Shown: positions 44,327-54,507, counted from the stretch's first letter. The stretch is DNA of 64,000 bases from JAEZAA01 sp964514485 (GCA_964514485.1 CAZEWG010000004.1:45756-109755), one strand, 5' to 3'. The notes: generated by a model from the letters alone, not told the origin. Made by a program: numbers and translations.

Positions 44327-46120
44327 TTAATCCGCCCCTCCAGCCTGAACCCCCAAACGGTCGATCTTTAACCGCGGCACATCCGGATCCAGCAAGGTAT
44401 TCATATGAATCAGCGTCTGGCTACCTGCGATCCCATCAGGCACCAAACCAACCCCCAACTGAAAAGCTCTTAGTCGCTCCTCTAACGAGGATGCTTCATT
44501 GGATAGCACCAGTCGCTGCGCGCCAGCCTCATAGCCGCCCGAACCCACCTTCATGACCGCTTGCATCGCTTCGATTTGATCAAGTCTACGACTTAACCAC
44601 TCTCGCTCAGCGGGTGTTCCATTCGCACGGATCAGCGCCGAAGGCAATGGCGGCAATTTCCACAGGACAGAATACTGGCCATACCAGACCGCATCCAGCT
44701 CATCCAAACTCACCGACAGGTGCTGCCCACCCAGCCTGATGGTTGCCAGCTCGTTTTCCAGTGCCAGAAGGGCCACATAAAACTCCTGCCCCATCGGATT
44801 ACGCAGCTTCAACACTGCGGGGCGATCCAGGCTCAGCAGGCTACGCCAGTTGCCCTGACTCTGCAGGCAGCGCAACCCCACCAGCTCGGCCTCGTCACAG
44901 ACCGGCGCTTGCTGCAGATAGTCATAATCAACACCCCAGCGGCGCAAGACTGCGCGATACGCGGACTCCTGAGTGTCTTCCGGCAGGCTCAGCATGAGTT
45001 CCCGGAACTTGCTGACCGGCACCGACGACTCCCTTAAAGCACCATGTTCAACAGTATCGTTGCTGGCTACGCCTTCAGCCGCCGACTCGTCTGCCAATAA
45101 CTCAGCCTCGGCTGCTCCCTCCGCAACGGCAACGGCCTTGGGGACTTCCTGGGCCTGAGCCGCTGGCTTATCCGCCAACGTTTGCTCTTGCACAGGCAAC
45201 TTGCCCCTCTCAAGCAAGAACAACAGGGCCAGGAAAAACAACCCCGCACTTAATCCAATTAATGCCCCACGGGCGACCCACCCCCAGTTTTTAAGCCGGG
45301 ACCACCAAGGCTCCGGGTCACCCAGCACTTCGCGAGCCGCCTGCTTGATTAAGGTCTTATCGACCATATCCCGGTGACTGGCGTATGCCCCCAGCATGGC
45401 CCGGTCACAGATCAAGTTGATCAGGCGGGGAATCCCTTGGCTCAAGCGAAAAAGAGTGGTGATGGCATCCGGCGTAAAGACTTCCCGTTTCAGCCCAGCG
45501 ACCGACAGGCGATACTGAACATAGGCTTTAACGTCGTCCTTTTCCAGGGAGTCCAGGTGGTAGCGGGCGGTAATCCGCTGGGAGAGCTGCCTCAGCTCCG
45601 GGCGCTTGAGCAGGTCTAATAGCTCGGGCTGCCCCAACAGGACAATCTGCAGTAATTTCTTTTCAGAGGTTTCCAGGTTGGTCAACAAGCGCAGCTGCTC
45701 CAGCACCTCGATGGAGAGGTTCTGGGCCTCGTCGATAATGACCACCGTGTTGCGCCCCATGGCATGGGCCGCCAGCAAGTGCTGGTTGATTTCGTCCACC
45801 AATACCTTGATGGAAGCCCCGCGCACATAGGGGATCTGCAGCTCATCGCAGATACTGGCCAGCAGTTCACGGCCCGTAACCTTGGGGTGAACAATAAAGG
45901 CGATATCCGTATTGGCGGGAACCTGCTCCAGAAAACAACGACACACCGTGGTCTTGCCAGTACCCACCTCGCCGGTCAGCAAAATAAAACCACCGTGATG
46001 AGTGATGCCGTAAAGCAAATGGGCCAATCCTTCGCGATGGCGCTCGCTCATATATAGAAAACGAGGATCTGGCGCGATGGAAAACGGCGAATCGTTAAGA
46101 CCGAAAAACTTGCTATACAT
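44327..46120 (-). CDS. exeA: Type II secretion AAA ATPase GspA/ExeA
   Basis: About 597 residues from the ATG at 46120 (MYSKFFGLNDSPFSIAPDP, the usual family start; the frame runs 26 codons further up). The cytoplasmic AAA domain has Walker A LTGEVGTGKTTVCR and Walker B VVIIDEAQNLS. One membrane helix lies near residue 285-305. The periplasmic part ends in a peptidoglycan-binding domain (LGVGLVPDGIAGSQTLIHMN). It uses ATP to form the GspA-GspB complex that opens the cell wall for the secretin. Downstream is gspB, 2 bp away. No good ribosome site is seen, which leaves a small doubt about the start. Confidence 0.92.
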   Translation of the reverse strand: MYSKFFGLNDSPFSIAPDPRFLYMSERHREGLAHLLYGITHHGGFILLTGEVGTGKTTVCRCFLEQVPANTDIAFIVHPKVTGRELLASICDELQIPYVRGASIKVLVDEINQHLLAAHAMGRNTVVIIDEAQNLSIEVLEQLRLLTNLETSEKKLLQIVLLGQPELLDLLKRPELRQLSQRITARYHLDSLEKDDVKAYVQYRLSVAGLKREVFTPDAITTLFRLSQGIPRLINLICDRAMLGAYASHRDMVDKTLIKQAAREVLGDPEPWWSRLKNWGWVARGALIGLSAGLFFLALLFLLERGKLPVQEQTLADKPAAQAQEVPKAVAVAEGAAEAELLADESAAEGVASNDTVEHGALRESSVPVSKFRELMLSLPEDTQESAYRAVLRRWGVDYDYLQQAPVCDEAELVGLRCLQSQGNWRSLLSLDRPAVLKLRNPMGQEFYVALLALENELATIRLGGQHLSVSLDELDAVWYGQYSVLWKLPPLPSALIRANGTPAEREWLSRRLDQIEAMQAVMKVGSGGYEAGAQRLVLSNEASSLEERLRAFQLGVGLVPDGIAGSQTLIHMNTLLDPDVPRLKIDRLGVQAGGAD

Positions 46121-46290
46121 AGGTGGGGCGGTCCGGCCGTCGTACGGGATTATTATCAAGTGACCGGGTAGTTTATGAGTAGCCTGGGGCAAATTCAACG
46201 GGAAGCGTCACGAACCGACAGTGTGCCCGTTAGCGCACTAGTAGCTTGCATACCGCTTCACTCTCAACAGGGTCTTTCATCACCTGGGAC

Positions 46291-47016
46291 CTAAAACTCA
46301 AAGTCATCATCAAACTCTTCGCTCGCAAACGGATCGTCAACCTGCCCGTCCTTCACCAAGTATTCCCTTCGCTGCAGATAACTATTGCGAATGAAAGAAT
46401 AACGGTCACCCACCACCAGGCTTTCCCCGGGGATTAAGTCTGCCCGCCGATCAATTCCTTTAACGACTGCAACCGCGACGCCCTCCCTGACAGACAACCA
46501 ATAGTATGCCGGGTCCAGATAGATCTCAGGCACTCGCGCCGTGCCATCCCGCACCGTGGAAGGCCCAAGCACCGGCAACATCAGAAAAGGCCCTGGGCCA
46601 ACGCCCCAGTATCCCAGCGTCTGCCCAAAGTCCTCTTCCTGCTTTTCCAGGCCGAACTTGGTCGCCACATCAAAGAAGCCTGCCACACCGAATGTGGAAT
46701 TAAATAAAAACCGGGTAAAACTCACCGCTGCCTTATGTCCTTTCAGCTGAAGCATACTATTGGCGGTCACCAGGACATCATCCAGGTTGTTAAAGAGATT
46801 GGTAATCCCCCGGTCCACCACCTCCGGCGTTACTGTTCGGTAGCCCCGGGCAACCGGTCTCAGGAGGTATTTGTCCAGTGTTTCATTAAAGGCGAAAATC
46901 TTGCGGTTAAGGGATTCGAGCGGGTCGCCGGACGAACGGTCTGATGTTTGCCCTGCTGCACTCAGGGGTAGCCCAGCCAAGCATATGCAAAGGATCAGAT
47001 TACCGATTTGCTTCAC
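46291..47016 (-). CDS. mlaA: MlaA/VacJ family lipid-asymmetry protein without a visible lipobox
   Basis: A 241-residue MlaA-family protein. The core DPLESLNRKIFAFNETLDKYLLRPVARGY and LGYWGVGPGPFLMLPVLGPSTVRD are typical. MlaA pulls misplaced phospholipids out of the outer leaflet and passes them to MlaC. MlaA is normally an outer-membrane lipoprotein, but the signal here (MKQIGNLILCICLAGLPLSAAGQ) has Cys10 and Cys12 in contexts that do not fit a lipobox, while SAA before GQ fits ordinary signal peptidase. The C-terminal tail is strongly acidic (DDPFASEEFDDDFEF). No other mla genes adjoin. Confidence 0.9.
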   Translation of the reverse strand: MKQIGNLILCICLAGLPLSAAGQTSDRSSGDPLESLNRKIFAFNETLDKYLLRPVARGYRTVTPEVVDRGITNLFNNLDDVLVTANSMLQLKGHKAAVSFTRFLFNSTFGVAGFFDVATKFGLEKQEEDFGQTLGYWGVGPGPFLMLPVLGPSTVRDGTARVPEIYLDPAYYWLSVREGVAVAVVKGIDRRADLIPGESLVVGDRYSFIRNSYLQRREYLVKDGQVDDPFASEEFDDDFEF

Positions 47017-47383
47017 TGAGCCCCCTTAAGTCTTTTGCAAAAATCGCGGACTAACACCCGGTATCCCGGATTTCCGCCGAAAAGCCTGAGCCCTTAGCGG
47101 AACAGAGAGCCTTTAGCGGAACAAAAAGCCCTCAGCAGGATAGACAACTTCAGCGGAACAGACGGCTATCAGCCGCCGGATAAAAGTCTGCTCGCCGAAA
47201 CAAACACACCTTTAGTTCCAACCATACTGTCTTGCCGGAAAACTTTGAAGAAATGGGGACAGCCGCAGTCACCCCACTCCCTGGCAGGATGGGGCACTCA
47301 TTTTGAAGAGACAGAATAAAGAGGAAATATTTGCAGTATCGCGGCACCCGGCGGATATTCTCAACGCCGGGTGCCGGCGAGCA
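47017..47383. other. Non-coding 367-bp spacer with degenerate tandem repeats
   Basis: No gene is supported. From about 47094 to 47170 a unit close to AGCGGAACA plus ten bases recurs every 18-19 bp (47096, 47115, 47134 and 47152), each copy somewhat different. A hairpin at 47342-47376 ends the region. The remainder shows nothing I can name. Confidence 0.6.
47342..47376 (-). terminator. Hairpin following the FabH-like gene
   Basis: CGGCACCCGGCG and CGCCGGGTGCCG are perfect 12-bp arms with an 11-nt loop, starting 8 bp past the stop of the ketoacyl synthase. No T run follows on the minus strand, so it may protect the mRNA end or act as a weak terminator. Confidence 0.65.
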
Positions 47384-48505
47384 TTACAGCTTGCGCACAA
47401 TCACGCTACCGACGGAGTAGCCCGCACCGAAGGAGCAGATCACACCAATATCTCCAGCCTGGAGATCGTTTTTGTAGCGATGGAACGCGATTACCGAGCC
47501 AGCCGAACTGGTATTGGCATACTCATCCAAAATCACCGGAGCTTCATCGGCGTTCGCTTCGCGAGCCAATACACGACGGGCGATCAGTTGGTTCATGCTG
47601 AGGTTAGCCTGATGCAGCCACATGCGCTTCAACGATTCGGATGGCACATTGATTGACTGGAGGTGTTCCAGAATCATCTCTGCCACCATGGGCACCACTT
47701 CCTTGAAAACCTTGCGACCCTGCTGCACAAACAGTTTGTCACGCTGGCCAACGCCCTTTTCATCACAGCGGTTCAGGAACCCAAAGTTGTTACGAATATT
47801 GTTGGAGAATTGGGTTTTCAGTTTGGTGCCAATCACCTCAAACTGGTATTGCCCTTTGGCGGTGTCGGCCGCCTCAACAATCATGGCTGTACAGGCGTCA
47901 CCAAAAATAAAGTGACTGTCCCGATCACGGAAATTCAAATGGGCCGAACAGATCTCCGGGTTGAGGACCAGAACCCGGCGAGCGGCACCGGTCTGTACCG
48001 CATTGACCGCCGCCTGCAAACCGAAGGTGGCGGAAGAGCAGGCAACGTTCATGTCATAGGCAAAGCCATTGATGCCCAGCGCGCCCTGAACTTCAATGGA
48101 AACCGCGGGATATGGCCGTTGCAGGTTGGAACAGGCGACAATCACCGCATCCAGATCCTGTGCTTCCACTTCTGCCTGTGCCATGGCCTCCCGAGCCGCG
48201 ACCACCGCCATTTCGGCCTGAACGCCTAGCTCCTCATTGCTGCGCTCCGGAATATAGGGACACATCCGCTGAGGATCGAGAATGCCGGCCTTGTCCATGA
48301 CATAACGGCTTTTAATACCGGAGGCCTTTTCAATAAATGCCGCGGAAGACTCCTGCAGGGGCTGCACAGTCCCGGCTGCAATTTCGTCACTATGCTGACG
48401 GTTATATTCGTCAACATAGGTATTGAATGCGTGGACCAACTCTTCATTGCTAATAGATTCACGCGGCGTAAACAACCCGGTGCCACTGATCACGACTTTT
48501 AACAC
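47384..48505 (-). CDS. FabH-like 3-oxoacyl-ACP synthase III
   Basis: A 373-residue thiolase-fold enzyme. The catalytic triad Cys156 (NVACSSATFG), His298 (WLHQANLSMNQ) and Asn331 (EYANTSSAGS) is complete. The start is GTG at 48505, fixed by GGAG six bases upstream; the frame is open 24 codons further without support. At 373 residues, with a 35-residue insert near the N-terminus (ISNEELVHAFNTYVDEYNR and onward), it is longer than classical FabH. It resembles the P. aeruginosa form (PA3286 from memory) that feeds medium-chain acyl-CoA from beta-oxidation back into fatty-acid synthesis. The substrate is inferred. It stands alone, 170 bp from hrpA. Confidence 0.88.
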   Translation of the reverse strand: MLKVVISGTGLFTPRESISNEELVHAFNTYVDEYNRQHSDEIAAGTVQPLQESSAAFIEKASGIKSRYVMDKAGILDPQRMCPYIPERSNEELGVQAEMAVVAAREAMAQAEVEAQDLDAVIVACSNLQRPYPAVSIEVQGALGINGFAYDMNVACSSATFGLQAAVNAVQTGAARRVLVLNPEICSAHLNFRDRDSHFIFGDACTAMIVEAADTAKGQYQFEVIGTKLKTQFSNNIRNNFGFLNRCDEKGVGQRDKLFVQQGRKVFKEVVPMVAEMILEHLQSINVPSESLKRMWLHQANLSMNQLIARRVLAREANADEAPVILDEYANTSSAGSVIAFHRYKNDLQAGDIGVICSFGAGYSVGSVIVRKL

Positions 48506-48675
48506 GCTATTCTCCACAAATCTGGGTCTTGGCGAACAACTGTGCGCCTTGTAACAACTTTGTAAAATGGCTTTCATGTTAGCACAACCAGTCGCGGCAG
48601 CACCTGTTTCGTTCTGTTAACAAAACTGCAATGTTTGCCGTGCCTAGTCCAAACTAACCGGCGATACACCTTGGT

Positions 48676-51600
48676 TTAACGTCTGACCTTTTGCCATTGG
48701 CGTTCCAGACGTTTTTCCGATACGGGCATTTTCGTACCCAGGGCCTGGGCGAAATAGGAAACCCGATACTCTTCCAGCATCCAGCGGTAAAGCTCCAATT
48801 CCTCATCATAAATCGCCTGGCGCTCGAGCTTTTCCTTGCGTTGCCCATACTGGCTCCAGCATTCATCCATAAAATGAAGGAACAGCCGCTCCTTTTGCAT
48901 TTGTAGGGGCATTTTCTCCAACCGCATTTCCAGTGCGTTGAAATAACGCGGATACTGCTCAAGCCATTCGAGCGGGGTATCACTGATAAAACCTTCGTAC
49001 ACCAACCCCTCCAACTGCCGCTTCACATCCGCCAACGACAAGGCTAACGCCAGATTCACCTTGCCTTTCAGCCGGCGGGCAATTTCATGGTATTCCTTCA
49101 GGGCCTGATAAACGAGCACGGCCATCTGGTTGGCCTGATCCACCAAAGCCCCGCGATGACGCTCAATACAAGCATCGAATTCGCTTCGGTTATGGGGCAG
49201 CCCATCGGTCAGGAACACTCTTTGGAATACCGCCGTCAGCAAATCATCCACCAGCCGTGACAACTGACCAATGGGTGCGTAATACAATCCCATTTCCTTA
49301 AGATGAGGCAGGTTTTTTTGCAGGTATTTTTCCTGCTGCACCATGCGCAGCCGTATCAGTCGCGCCACACCTCTGTGACTCAGGGCCGAGGCTTGCTTCG
49401 GATCTACCAGCAAGACCCTGCGCACCGAGCTGCCTTCATCGATCAGTGCGGGATACCAGAGGGTTTTGGCGCCCGCCTGGGTCATCTCCACCACCTCGGG
49501 TAACTCGCCAAAATCCCACTCCGTGATCCCCGCCTGCTCCGGCTGTGTGGCGATCTTGGCCAATGGCTGGGAATGGGCGCGATCCCCTAACTGCTCCATG
49601 ATCTGGTGATAGGAGCGCCCCTGAATAATCAGCTTGCCCTCATCATCCAGAACCTTGATATTCATCCGCAGGAAAGGCTCCAGTGACGATTCATCCCAAG
49701 CCTCGTGGGGAATCCGCACACCCGTCATCCGGTGAAGCTGTTGCCCCAGGTGTTCCGTCAAGGGCTCGTCCACCGGCGACAACGCTTGCAAGGCTGCATC
49801 CACAAACTCCGGCACCGGCACGAAGTTACGCCGCAAGGACTTAGGCAAGGCCTTCACCAGAGCAATGGCCTTATCACGCACCAAGCCGGGGACCAGCCAT
49901 TGCAATCGGTCAACCGGTAATTGCTTCAGGGCGGCCAGAGGGACAAATACCGACACCCCATCTTCCGGATGTCCCGGCTCAAACCGGTAATCCAAACGAA
50001 ACGACGCGCCCTGCCAGTTAAGTGCGTTGGGGAACTGCTCCTCGATCTGGTCGGGCTCCCCTTTTTGCAGCAGATCCTCCCGGCGCAACCGCAAGGCCTG
50101 ACGCTGCTCGGCATCAAGCCCCTTCTGCCAAGCCTCGAAATGGCGGGCACTGACAATGTCAGACGGAATCCGCTCTTCATAAAATTGAAACAAGACTTCC
50201 GGGTCGACTAACAGGTCACGACGCCTGGACTTGGTCTCCAGTTCGTCAATTTGATGAATCTGCTGCTGGTTATGATGAAAGAAGTCCGCCCGGGTACTCA
50301 GCTCTCCCTCCACCAAGGCATGCCGGATGAACAGCTCGCGGGAGAGTACCGGATCAATCCGGCCATAGCTGACTCTTCTACGGCTGACCAGGACCACGCC
50401 ATACAAAGACACCTGCTCAAAGGCGACCACTTCACCCCGCTTCTTTTCCCAATGGGGCTCGAGATAATTGCGTTTAACCAGATGCTGGGCGCACTGCTCA
50501 ATCCACTCCGGTTCAATCCTCGCCACCGTGCGCGCATAGACTTTGGTGGTTTCAACAATCTCAGCCGCCAAGGCCCATTTGGGGGCTTTTTTGAACAAGG
50601 CCGAGCCGGGATAAATAAAGAACTTACGACCCCGAGTACCCAGGTATTCGCCCTTTTCATCCTGAAACCCGATCATGGTGATATAACCGGTCAGGATGGC
50701 ACGGTGAATCTGCTCGTAGGAAGCCGGCTCGGTATTTTCCTTGAGCCCCAACTCCTGACAAATCAGCCGCAACTGGCGATGGAGGTCACGCCATTCGCGC
50801 ATCCGCAGAAAGGACAAGAATTGCTTTTTACAAAGCGCCCTGAGTTGATTGGTACTCAGTTCCTGGCGCTGTTCTTCGTAGTAATTCCATAGGTTAACCA
50901 GACTCAGGAAATCCGATTCCTTGTCTTTCCAGGCCCCATGTCTCTCGTCTGCCTGCTGCTGTTTGTCCAGCGGTCGCTCCCGGGGGTCGGGTATTCCCAG
51001 CGCACTCGCAACAATGAGCACCTCCCGCAGGCAGCCCAAACGTGCGGACTCGAGCAACATGCGGGCGATCCGCGGATCCGCCGGGATGCGTGCCATTTGC
51101 CGTCCCAGGGAGGTGATCTGGCGCTGGCGATCCACCGCTCCCAGCTCTTCCAGCAGCTTGTATCCGTCATTGATCAAGCGACGATCCGGCGCGTCCACGA
51201 AGGGAAAGTCTTCAATGTTGCCAAGTTTGAGGTGCAACATCTGCAACACAACCGAGGCGAGATTCGTCCTTAAAATCTCCGCATCGGTAAACTCCGCCCG
51301 GTTATTGAAATCGTCTTCACTGTACAAGCGATAGCAAATACCTTCCGCCACCCGTCCACTACGCCCTTTACGTTGATTCGCACTGGCTTGGGAGATCGGT
51401 TCGATGGGTAAGCGCTGGACTTTGGAGCGATAACTGTAGCGACTGATCCGAGCCAAGCCGGGATCAATCACATAACGGATTCCCGGTACCGTCAGTGAGG
51501 TTTCCGCAACGTTGGTGGACAGAATGATTCGCCGTCCGCGATGAGGCTGGAAGATGCGGTTCTGCTCCTCCGCCGTTAACCGGGCATACAACGGCAGCAC

Positions 51601-52620
51601 CTCGGTGGCCACCAAATCGGCCTTGCGGAGAAACAAGGAGGTTTCCCGGATTTCCCGCTCCCCCACCATGAACACCAAGATATCGCCAGGTAAACGTTTA
51701 AGGCGACGCTCTTCCTGCTCAATTTCTTCAATGACCTGCAAAATCGCCAGCTCAATGCTGAGATCAGAGTCACCGTCCTCGTCCAGCTCGGTTAAAGGGC
51801 GATAACGCACCTCCACCGGATACGTCCGACCGGAGACCTCGATAATGGGTGCATTGTCGAAATGGCGGGAAAAGCGCTCAACGTCGATGGTGGCCGAGGT
51901 GATAATAACCTTCAGGTCAGGACGTTGAGGCAGGATCCGTTTCAGGTATCCCAACAAGAAGTCGATATTGAGGCTGCGCTCATGCGCCTCGTCGATAATG
52001 AGGGTGTCGTACTGATTCAAAAACCGGTCGCGCTGCGTTTCCGATAACAAGATGCCGTCGGTCATCAGCTTGATCAGGGTGTTGTCACTGACCTGATCGG
52101 TAAAACGCACCTGATAGCCCACCTGCTCGCCCAGCCCCACATTAAGCTCTTGGGCAATTCGTTGGGCTACCGTGCGGGCGGCGATCCGTCGGGGCTGGGT
52201 GTGGCCGATCCGGCCCAGAATTCCCCTACCCGCTTCTAGACAGATTTTTGGGAGCTGGGTGGTTTTACCCGAGCCGGTCTCACCGGCCACGACGATCACC
52301 TGATGACTCAGTAACGCCGCGCGAATTTCCTCAACCTTGCCGGTGATTGGCAGCTCTTCTGGAAAAGCCACCTTGGGACAGGCGGCCTGGCGCTGCTCCA
52401 CCACCTGACGGGACTTGTGAATGTTCGACTCCAAACGCTCAAGCCGTTTGAGGGCCGCCTCATCCATCCGGCGAAAACCCGCCAGCGTGGCCAACTCCCG
52501 TTGCAGCCGGTAACGATCGCTGGTTAAAACCTTGGACAGCTCTGACTCCAGCGGCTTCAAGCGCTGTCGGAATTCGTTCAATGCGGTGTTTTGGTTAGAA
52601 GAAGACAATATCAACCCCAA
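48676..52620 (-). CDS. hrpA: ATP-dependent RNA helicase HrpA
   Basis: A 1314-residue DEAH-box helicase, the full HrpA length. Walker A is VVAGETGSGKTTQLPK, the DEAH box is IIDEAHERSLN, and motif III is ITSATID. Motif VI is QRKGRSGRVAEGICYRLY. The HA2, OB-fold (EKGEYLGTRGRKFFIYPGSAL) and long DUF3418 C-terminal regions follow. HrpA resolves stalled or collided ribosomes on mRNA. Only TTG codons are available at the start (52620, then 52614 and 52608); the last has GGGG about 6 nt before it, so the true N-terminus may be a few residues shorter. fadD lies 198 bp upstream on the same strand. Confidence 0.95.
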   Translation of the reverse strand: MGLILSSSNQNTALNEFRQRLKPLESELSKVLTSDRYRLQRELATLAGFRRMDEAALKRLERLESNIHKSRQVVEQRQAACPKVAFPEELPITGKVEEIRAALLSHQVIVVAGETGSGKTTQLPKICLEAGRGILGRIGHTQPRRIAARTVAQRIAQELNVGLGEQVGYQVRFTDQVSDNTLIKLMTDGILLSETQRDRFLNQYDTLIIDEAHERSLNIDFLLGYLKRILPQRPDLKVIITSATIDVERFSRHFDNAPIIEVSGRTYPVEVRYRPLTELDEDGDSDLSIELAILQVIEEIEQEERRLKRLPGDILVFMVGEREIRETSLFLRKADLVATEVLPLYARLTAEEQNRIFQPHRGRRIILSTNVAETSLTVPGIRYVIDPGLARISRYSYRSKVQRLPIEPISQASANQRKGRSGRVAEGICYRLYSEDDFNNRAEFTDAEILRTNLASVVLQMLHLKLGNIEDFPFVDAPDRRLINDGYKLLEELGAVDRQRQITSLGRQMARIPADPRIARMLLESARLGCLREVLIVASALGIPDPRERPLDKQQQADERHGAWKDKESDFLSLVNLWNYYEEQRQELSTNQLRALCKKQFLSFLRMREWRDLHRQLRLICQELGLKENTEPASYEQIHRAILTGYITMIGFQDEKGEYLGTRGRKFFIYPGSALFKKAPKWALAAEIVETTKVYARTVARIEPEWIEQCAQHLVKRNYLEPHWEKKRGEVVAFEQVSLYGVVLVSRRRVSYGRIDPVLSRELFIRHALVEGELSTRADFFHHNQQQIHQIDELETKSRRRDLLVDPEVLFQFYEERIPSDIVSARHFEAWQKGLDAEQRQALRLRREDLLQKGEPDQIEEQFPNALNWQGASFRLDYRFEPGHPEDGVSVFVPLAALKQLPVDRLQWLVPGLVRDKAIALVKALPKSLRRNFVPVPEFVDAALQALSPVDEPLTEHLGQQLHRMTGVRIPHEAWDESSLEPFLRMNIKVLDDEGKLIIQGRSYHQIMEQLGDRAHSQPLAKIATQPEQAGITEWDFGELPEVVEMTQAGAKTLWYPALIDEGSSVRRVLLVDPKQASALSHRGVARLIRLRMVQQEKYLQKNLPHLKEMGLYYAPIGQLSRLVDDLLTAVFQRVFLTDGLPHNRSEFDACIERHRGALVDQANQMAVLVYQALKEYHEIARRLKGKVNLALALSLADVKRQLEGLVYEGFISDTPLEWLEQYPRYFNALEMRLEKMPLQMQKERLFLHFMDECWSQYGQRKEKLERQAIYDEELELYRWMLEEYRVSYFAQALGTKMPVSEKRLERQWQKVRR

Positions 52621-52776
52621 CGATCAGTCTTTCATTTGCGAATCATTTTACTGCCAGTGGCTGGATGAAGGCTTATCTGGAAGAGGTTCAGCTTCCTGCA
52701 CCCGACTCCTATGACGACACCTCAAAGAGGCCGACCAAAGAGCGGATGATTCAGAAAAGTCAGTTGCTTAAAGCAA

Positions 52777-52804
52777 AAAAACCCTGCTCTAGAGCAGGGT
52801 TTTT
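52777..52804. terminator. Rho-independent terminator downstream of fadD
   Basis: AAAAACCCTGCTCT and AGAGCAGGGTTTTT are perfect 14-bp arms forming a palindrome just past the fadD stop (52819). On the minus strand the hairpin is followed by a T run. Confidence 0.93.
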
Positions 52805-52818
52805 CCGGCACCTAACGC

Positions 52819-54507
52819 TTAGGCAGCATTGGTTTTCTGCTTTTTCAGCTCTTCGTCACGAAGCTCGCGGCGGAGAATCTTACCGACGTTGGTCTTCGGC
52901 AGCTCGTCACGAAACTCGATGAACTTGGGCATCTTGTAACCGGTCAGACGCTGTTTGCAGAAATCACGCAAATCGCTTTCTTTCAGGTCAGGGTTGCGAC
53001 GAATCACGAAGATTTTAACAACTTCGCCACTCTTGTCATCGGGTACCCCGATCGCCGCACACTCCAGAACATCCGGATGGCTGGTCACTACGTCTTCCAC
53101 TTCGTTCGGATAAACGTTGAAGCCAGACACCAGGATCATATCCTTTTTACGGTCAACGATCTTGATGTAGCCATCTTCCTGAATCAGAGCGATGTCACCA
53201 GTTTTAATCCAGCCATCAGGCGTCATGGTTTTAGCGGTTTCATCCGGACGCTGCCAGTAGCCCTGCATCACCTGCGGGCCTTTTACGCACAGCTCACCAA
53301 TTTCGCCAACCGGCAGATCATTGCCTTCGTCGTCAATAACCTTAACCAGCGTGCTCGGTACCGGCAAACCAATGGTACCAACCTGGATCGCTCCCAGCGG
53401 GTTCACGCTAACAACCGGTGAGGTTTCGGTCATGCCGTAACCTTCGGAAATATCGCAGCCGGTTACTTTCTTCCACATTCTGGCCGCTTCACTGGTCAGA
53501 GCCATACCACCGGACACAGTCATTTTCAGGTGGCTGAAATCCAGCTCTTGGAAATCCTTGCGGTTGCACAGCGCCACAAACAGTGTGTTCAGGCCCAGGA
53601 ATGCGGAGAATTTCCACTTCTGCAGCTCTTTGATAAAGCCGTCAATATCCCGCGGGTTCGGAATCAGAATGCTGTGGCAGCCAGATTCAACCATCACACC
53701 GCAGTTCACGGTAAAGGAATAGATGTGATACAGAGGCAGCGGAGCAATACAGACTTCCTTGCCTTCTTCCAGGGTCGCGGTCAGCACCGGTTTAACCTGC
53801 AGCAGGTTGGCAACCAGGTTTTGCTGGCTCAGCATCGCGCCTTTGGCAACACCGGTAGTACCGCCGGTATATTGCAGCACCGCCAGATCTTCCAGACCAA
53901 TTTTCACCGGAGTGAAGTTGCGCTTGGCGCCCAGCTGCATTGCCTTGGTGAAAGGAATCGCTTTCGGCAGGCTGTAGGCCGGCACCATTTTCTTAATGTA
54001 CTTCACAGCGGCGTTCATGATCGCCCGCTTCACCGGCTTATGCATATCGGCGATTTCGGTGACGATCACGGTTTCAATGCCGGTATTGGGCAGTACTTCC
54101 TGAGCCAGATGGGCCATGTTGGCCAAAACCACAAGCGCCTTCGCACCGGAGTCATTGAACTGGTGTTCCATCTCGCGGGTGGTGTACAGAGGGTTGGTAT
54201 TCACCACCACCAAACCGGCGCGCATTGCGCCAAACACAACCACCGGATACTGAACCAGGTTCGGCATCTGGATCGCAATCCGATCACCCGGCTTCAGATT
54301 GGTTTCGTTCTGCAAAAAGCTCGCGAAGTCGCGGCTCAGCTTATCCAGCTCGGCGTAGGTGATGGTGACGCCGATCGCGCTGAAGGCTGGATGGTTTGCA
54401 AACTTTTTGCAGGACTTCTCCAGCATGTCCACGATTGAACTATACTGCTTCACGTCGACTTCGGAGGGCATCCCGGGCGGATACTTGTCCTTGAAAAAGT
54501 TCTCCAT
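52819..54507 (-). CDS. fadD: Long-chain fatty acid-CoA ligase
   Basis: A 562-residue acyl-CoA synthetase with the FadD length. It opens MENFFKDKYPPGMPSEVD, as FadD proteins of pseudomonads do. The P-loop is LQYTGGTTGVAKG, the fatty-acyl motif is DGWIKTGDIALIQEDGYIKIVDRKKDMI, and the catalytic lysine lies in TNVGKILRREL. It activates imported fatty acids for beta-oxidation. AGGAGA lies 6 nt before the ATG. The regulator PsrA is encoded elsewhere in this window, but I found no PsrA box in the 200 bp upstream of fadD. Codon use looks that of a well expressed gene. Confidence 0.95.
   Translation of the reverse strand: MENFFKDKYPPGMPSEVDVKQYSSIVDMLEKSCKKFANHPAFSAIGVTITYAELDKLSRDFASFLQNETNLKPGDRIAIQMPNLVQYPVVVFGAMRAGLVVVNTNPLYTTREMEHQFNDSGAKALVVLANMAHLAQEVLPNTGIETVIVTEIADMHKPVKRAIMNAAVKYIKKMVPAYSLPKAIPFTKAMQLGAKRNFTPVKIGLEDLAVLQYTGGTTGVAKGAMLSQQNLVANLLQVKPVLTATLEEGKEVCIAPLPLYHIYSFTVNCGVMVESGCHSILIPNPRDIDGFIKELQKWKFSAFLGLNTLFVALCNRKDFQELDFSHLKMTVSGGMALTSEAARMWKKVTGCDISEGYGMTETSPVVSVNPLGAIQVGTIGLPVPSTLVKVIDDEGNDLPVGEIGELCVKGPQVMQGYWQRPDETAKTMTPDGWIKTGDIALIQEDGYIKIVDRKKDMILVSGFNVYPNEVEDVVTSHPDVLECAAIGVPDDKSGEVVKIFVIRRNPDLKESDLRDFCKQRLTGYKMPKFIEFRDELPKTNVGKILRRELRDEELKKQKTNAA

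Noticed and set aside
47252..47262. AAATGGGGACAG recalls sequences found near REP-associated transposases.
   Set aside because: A single short match with no transposase, no inverted ends and no second copy in the window.
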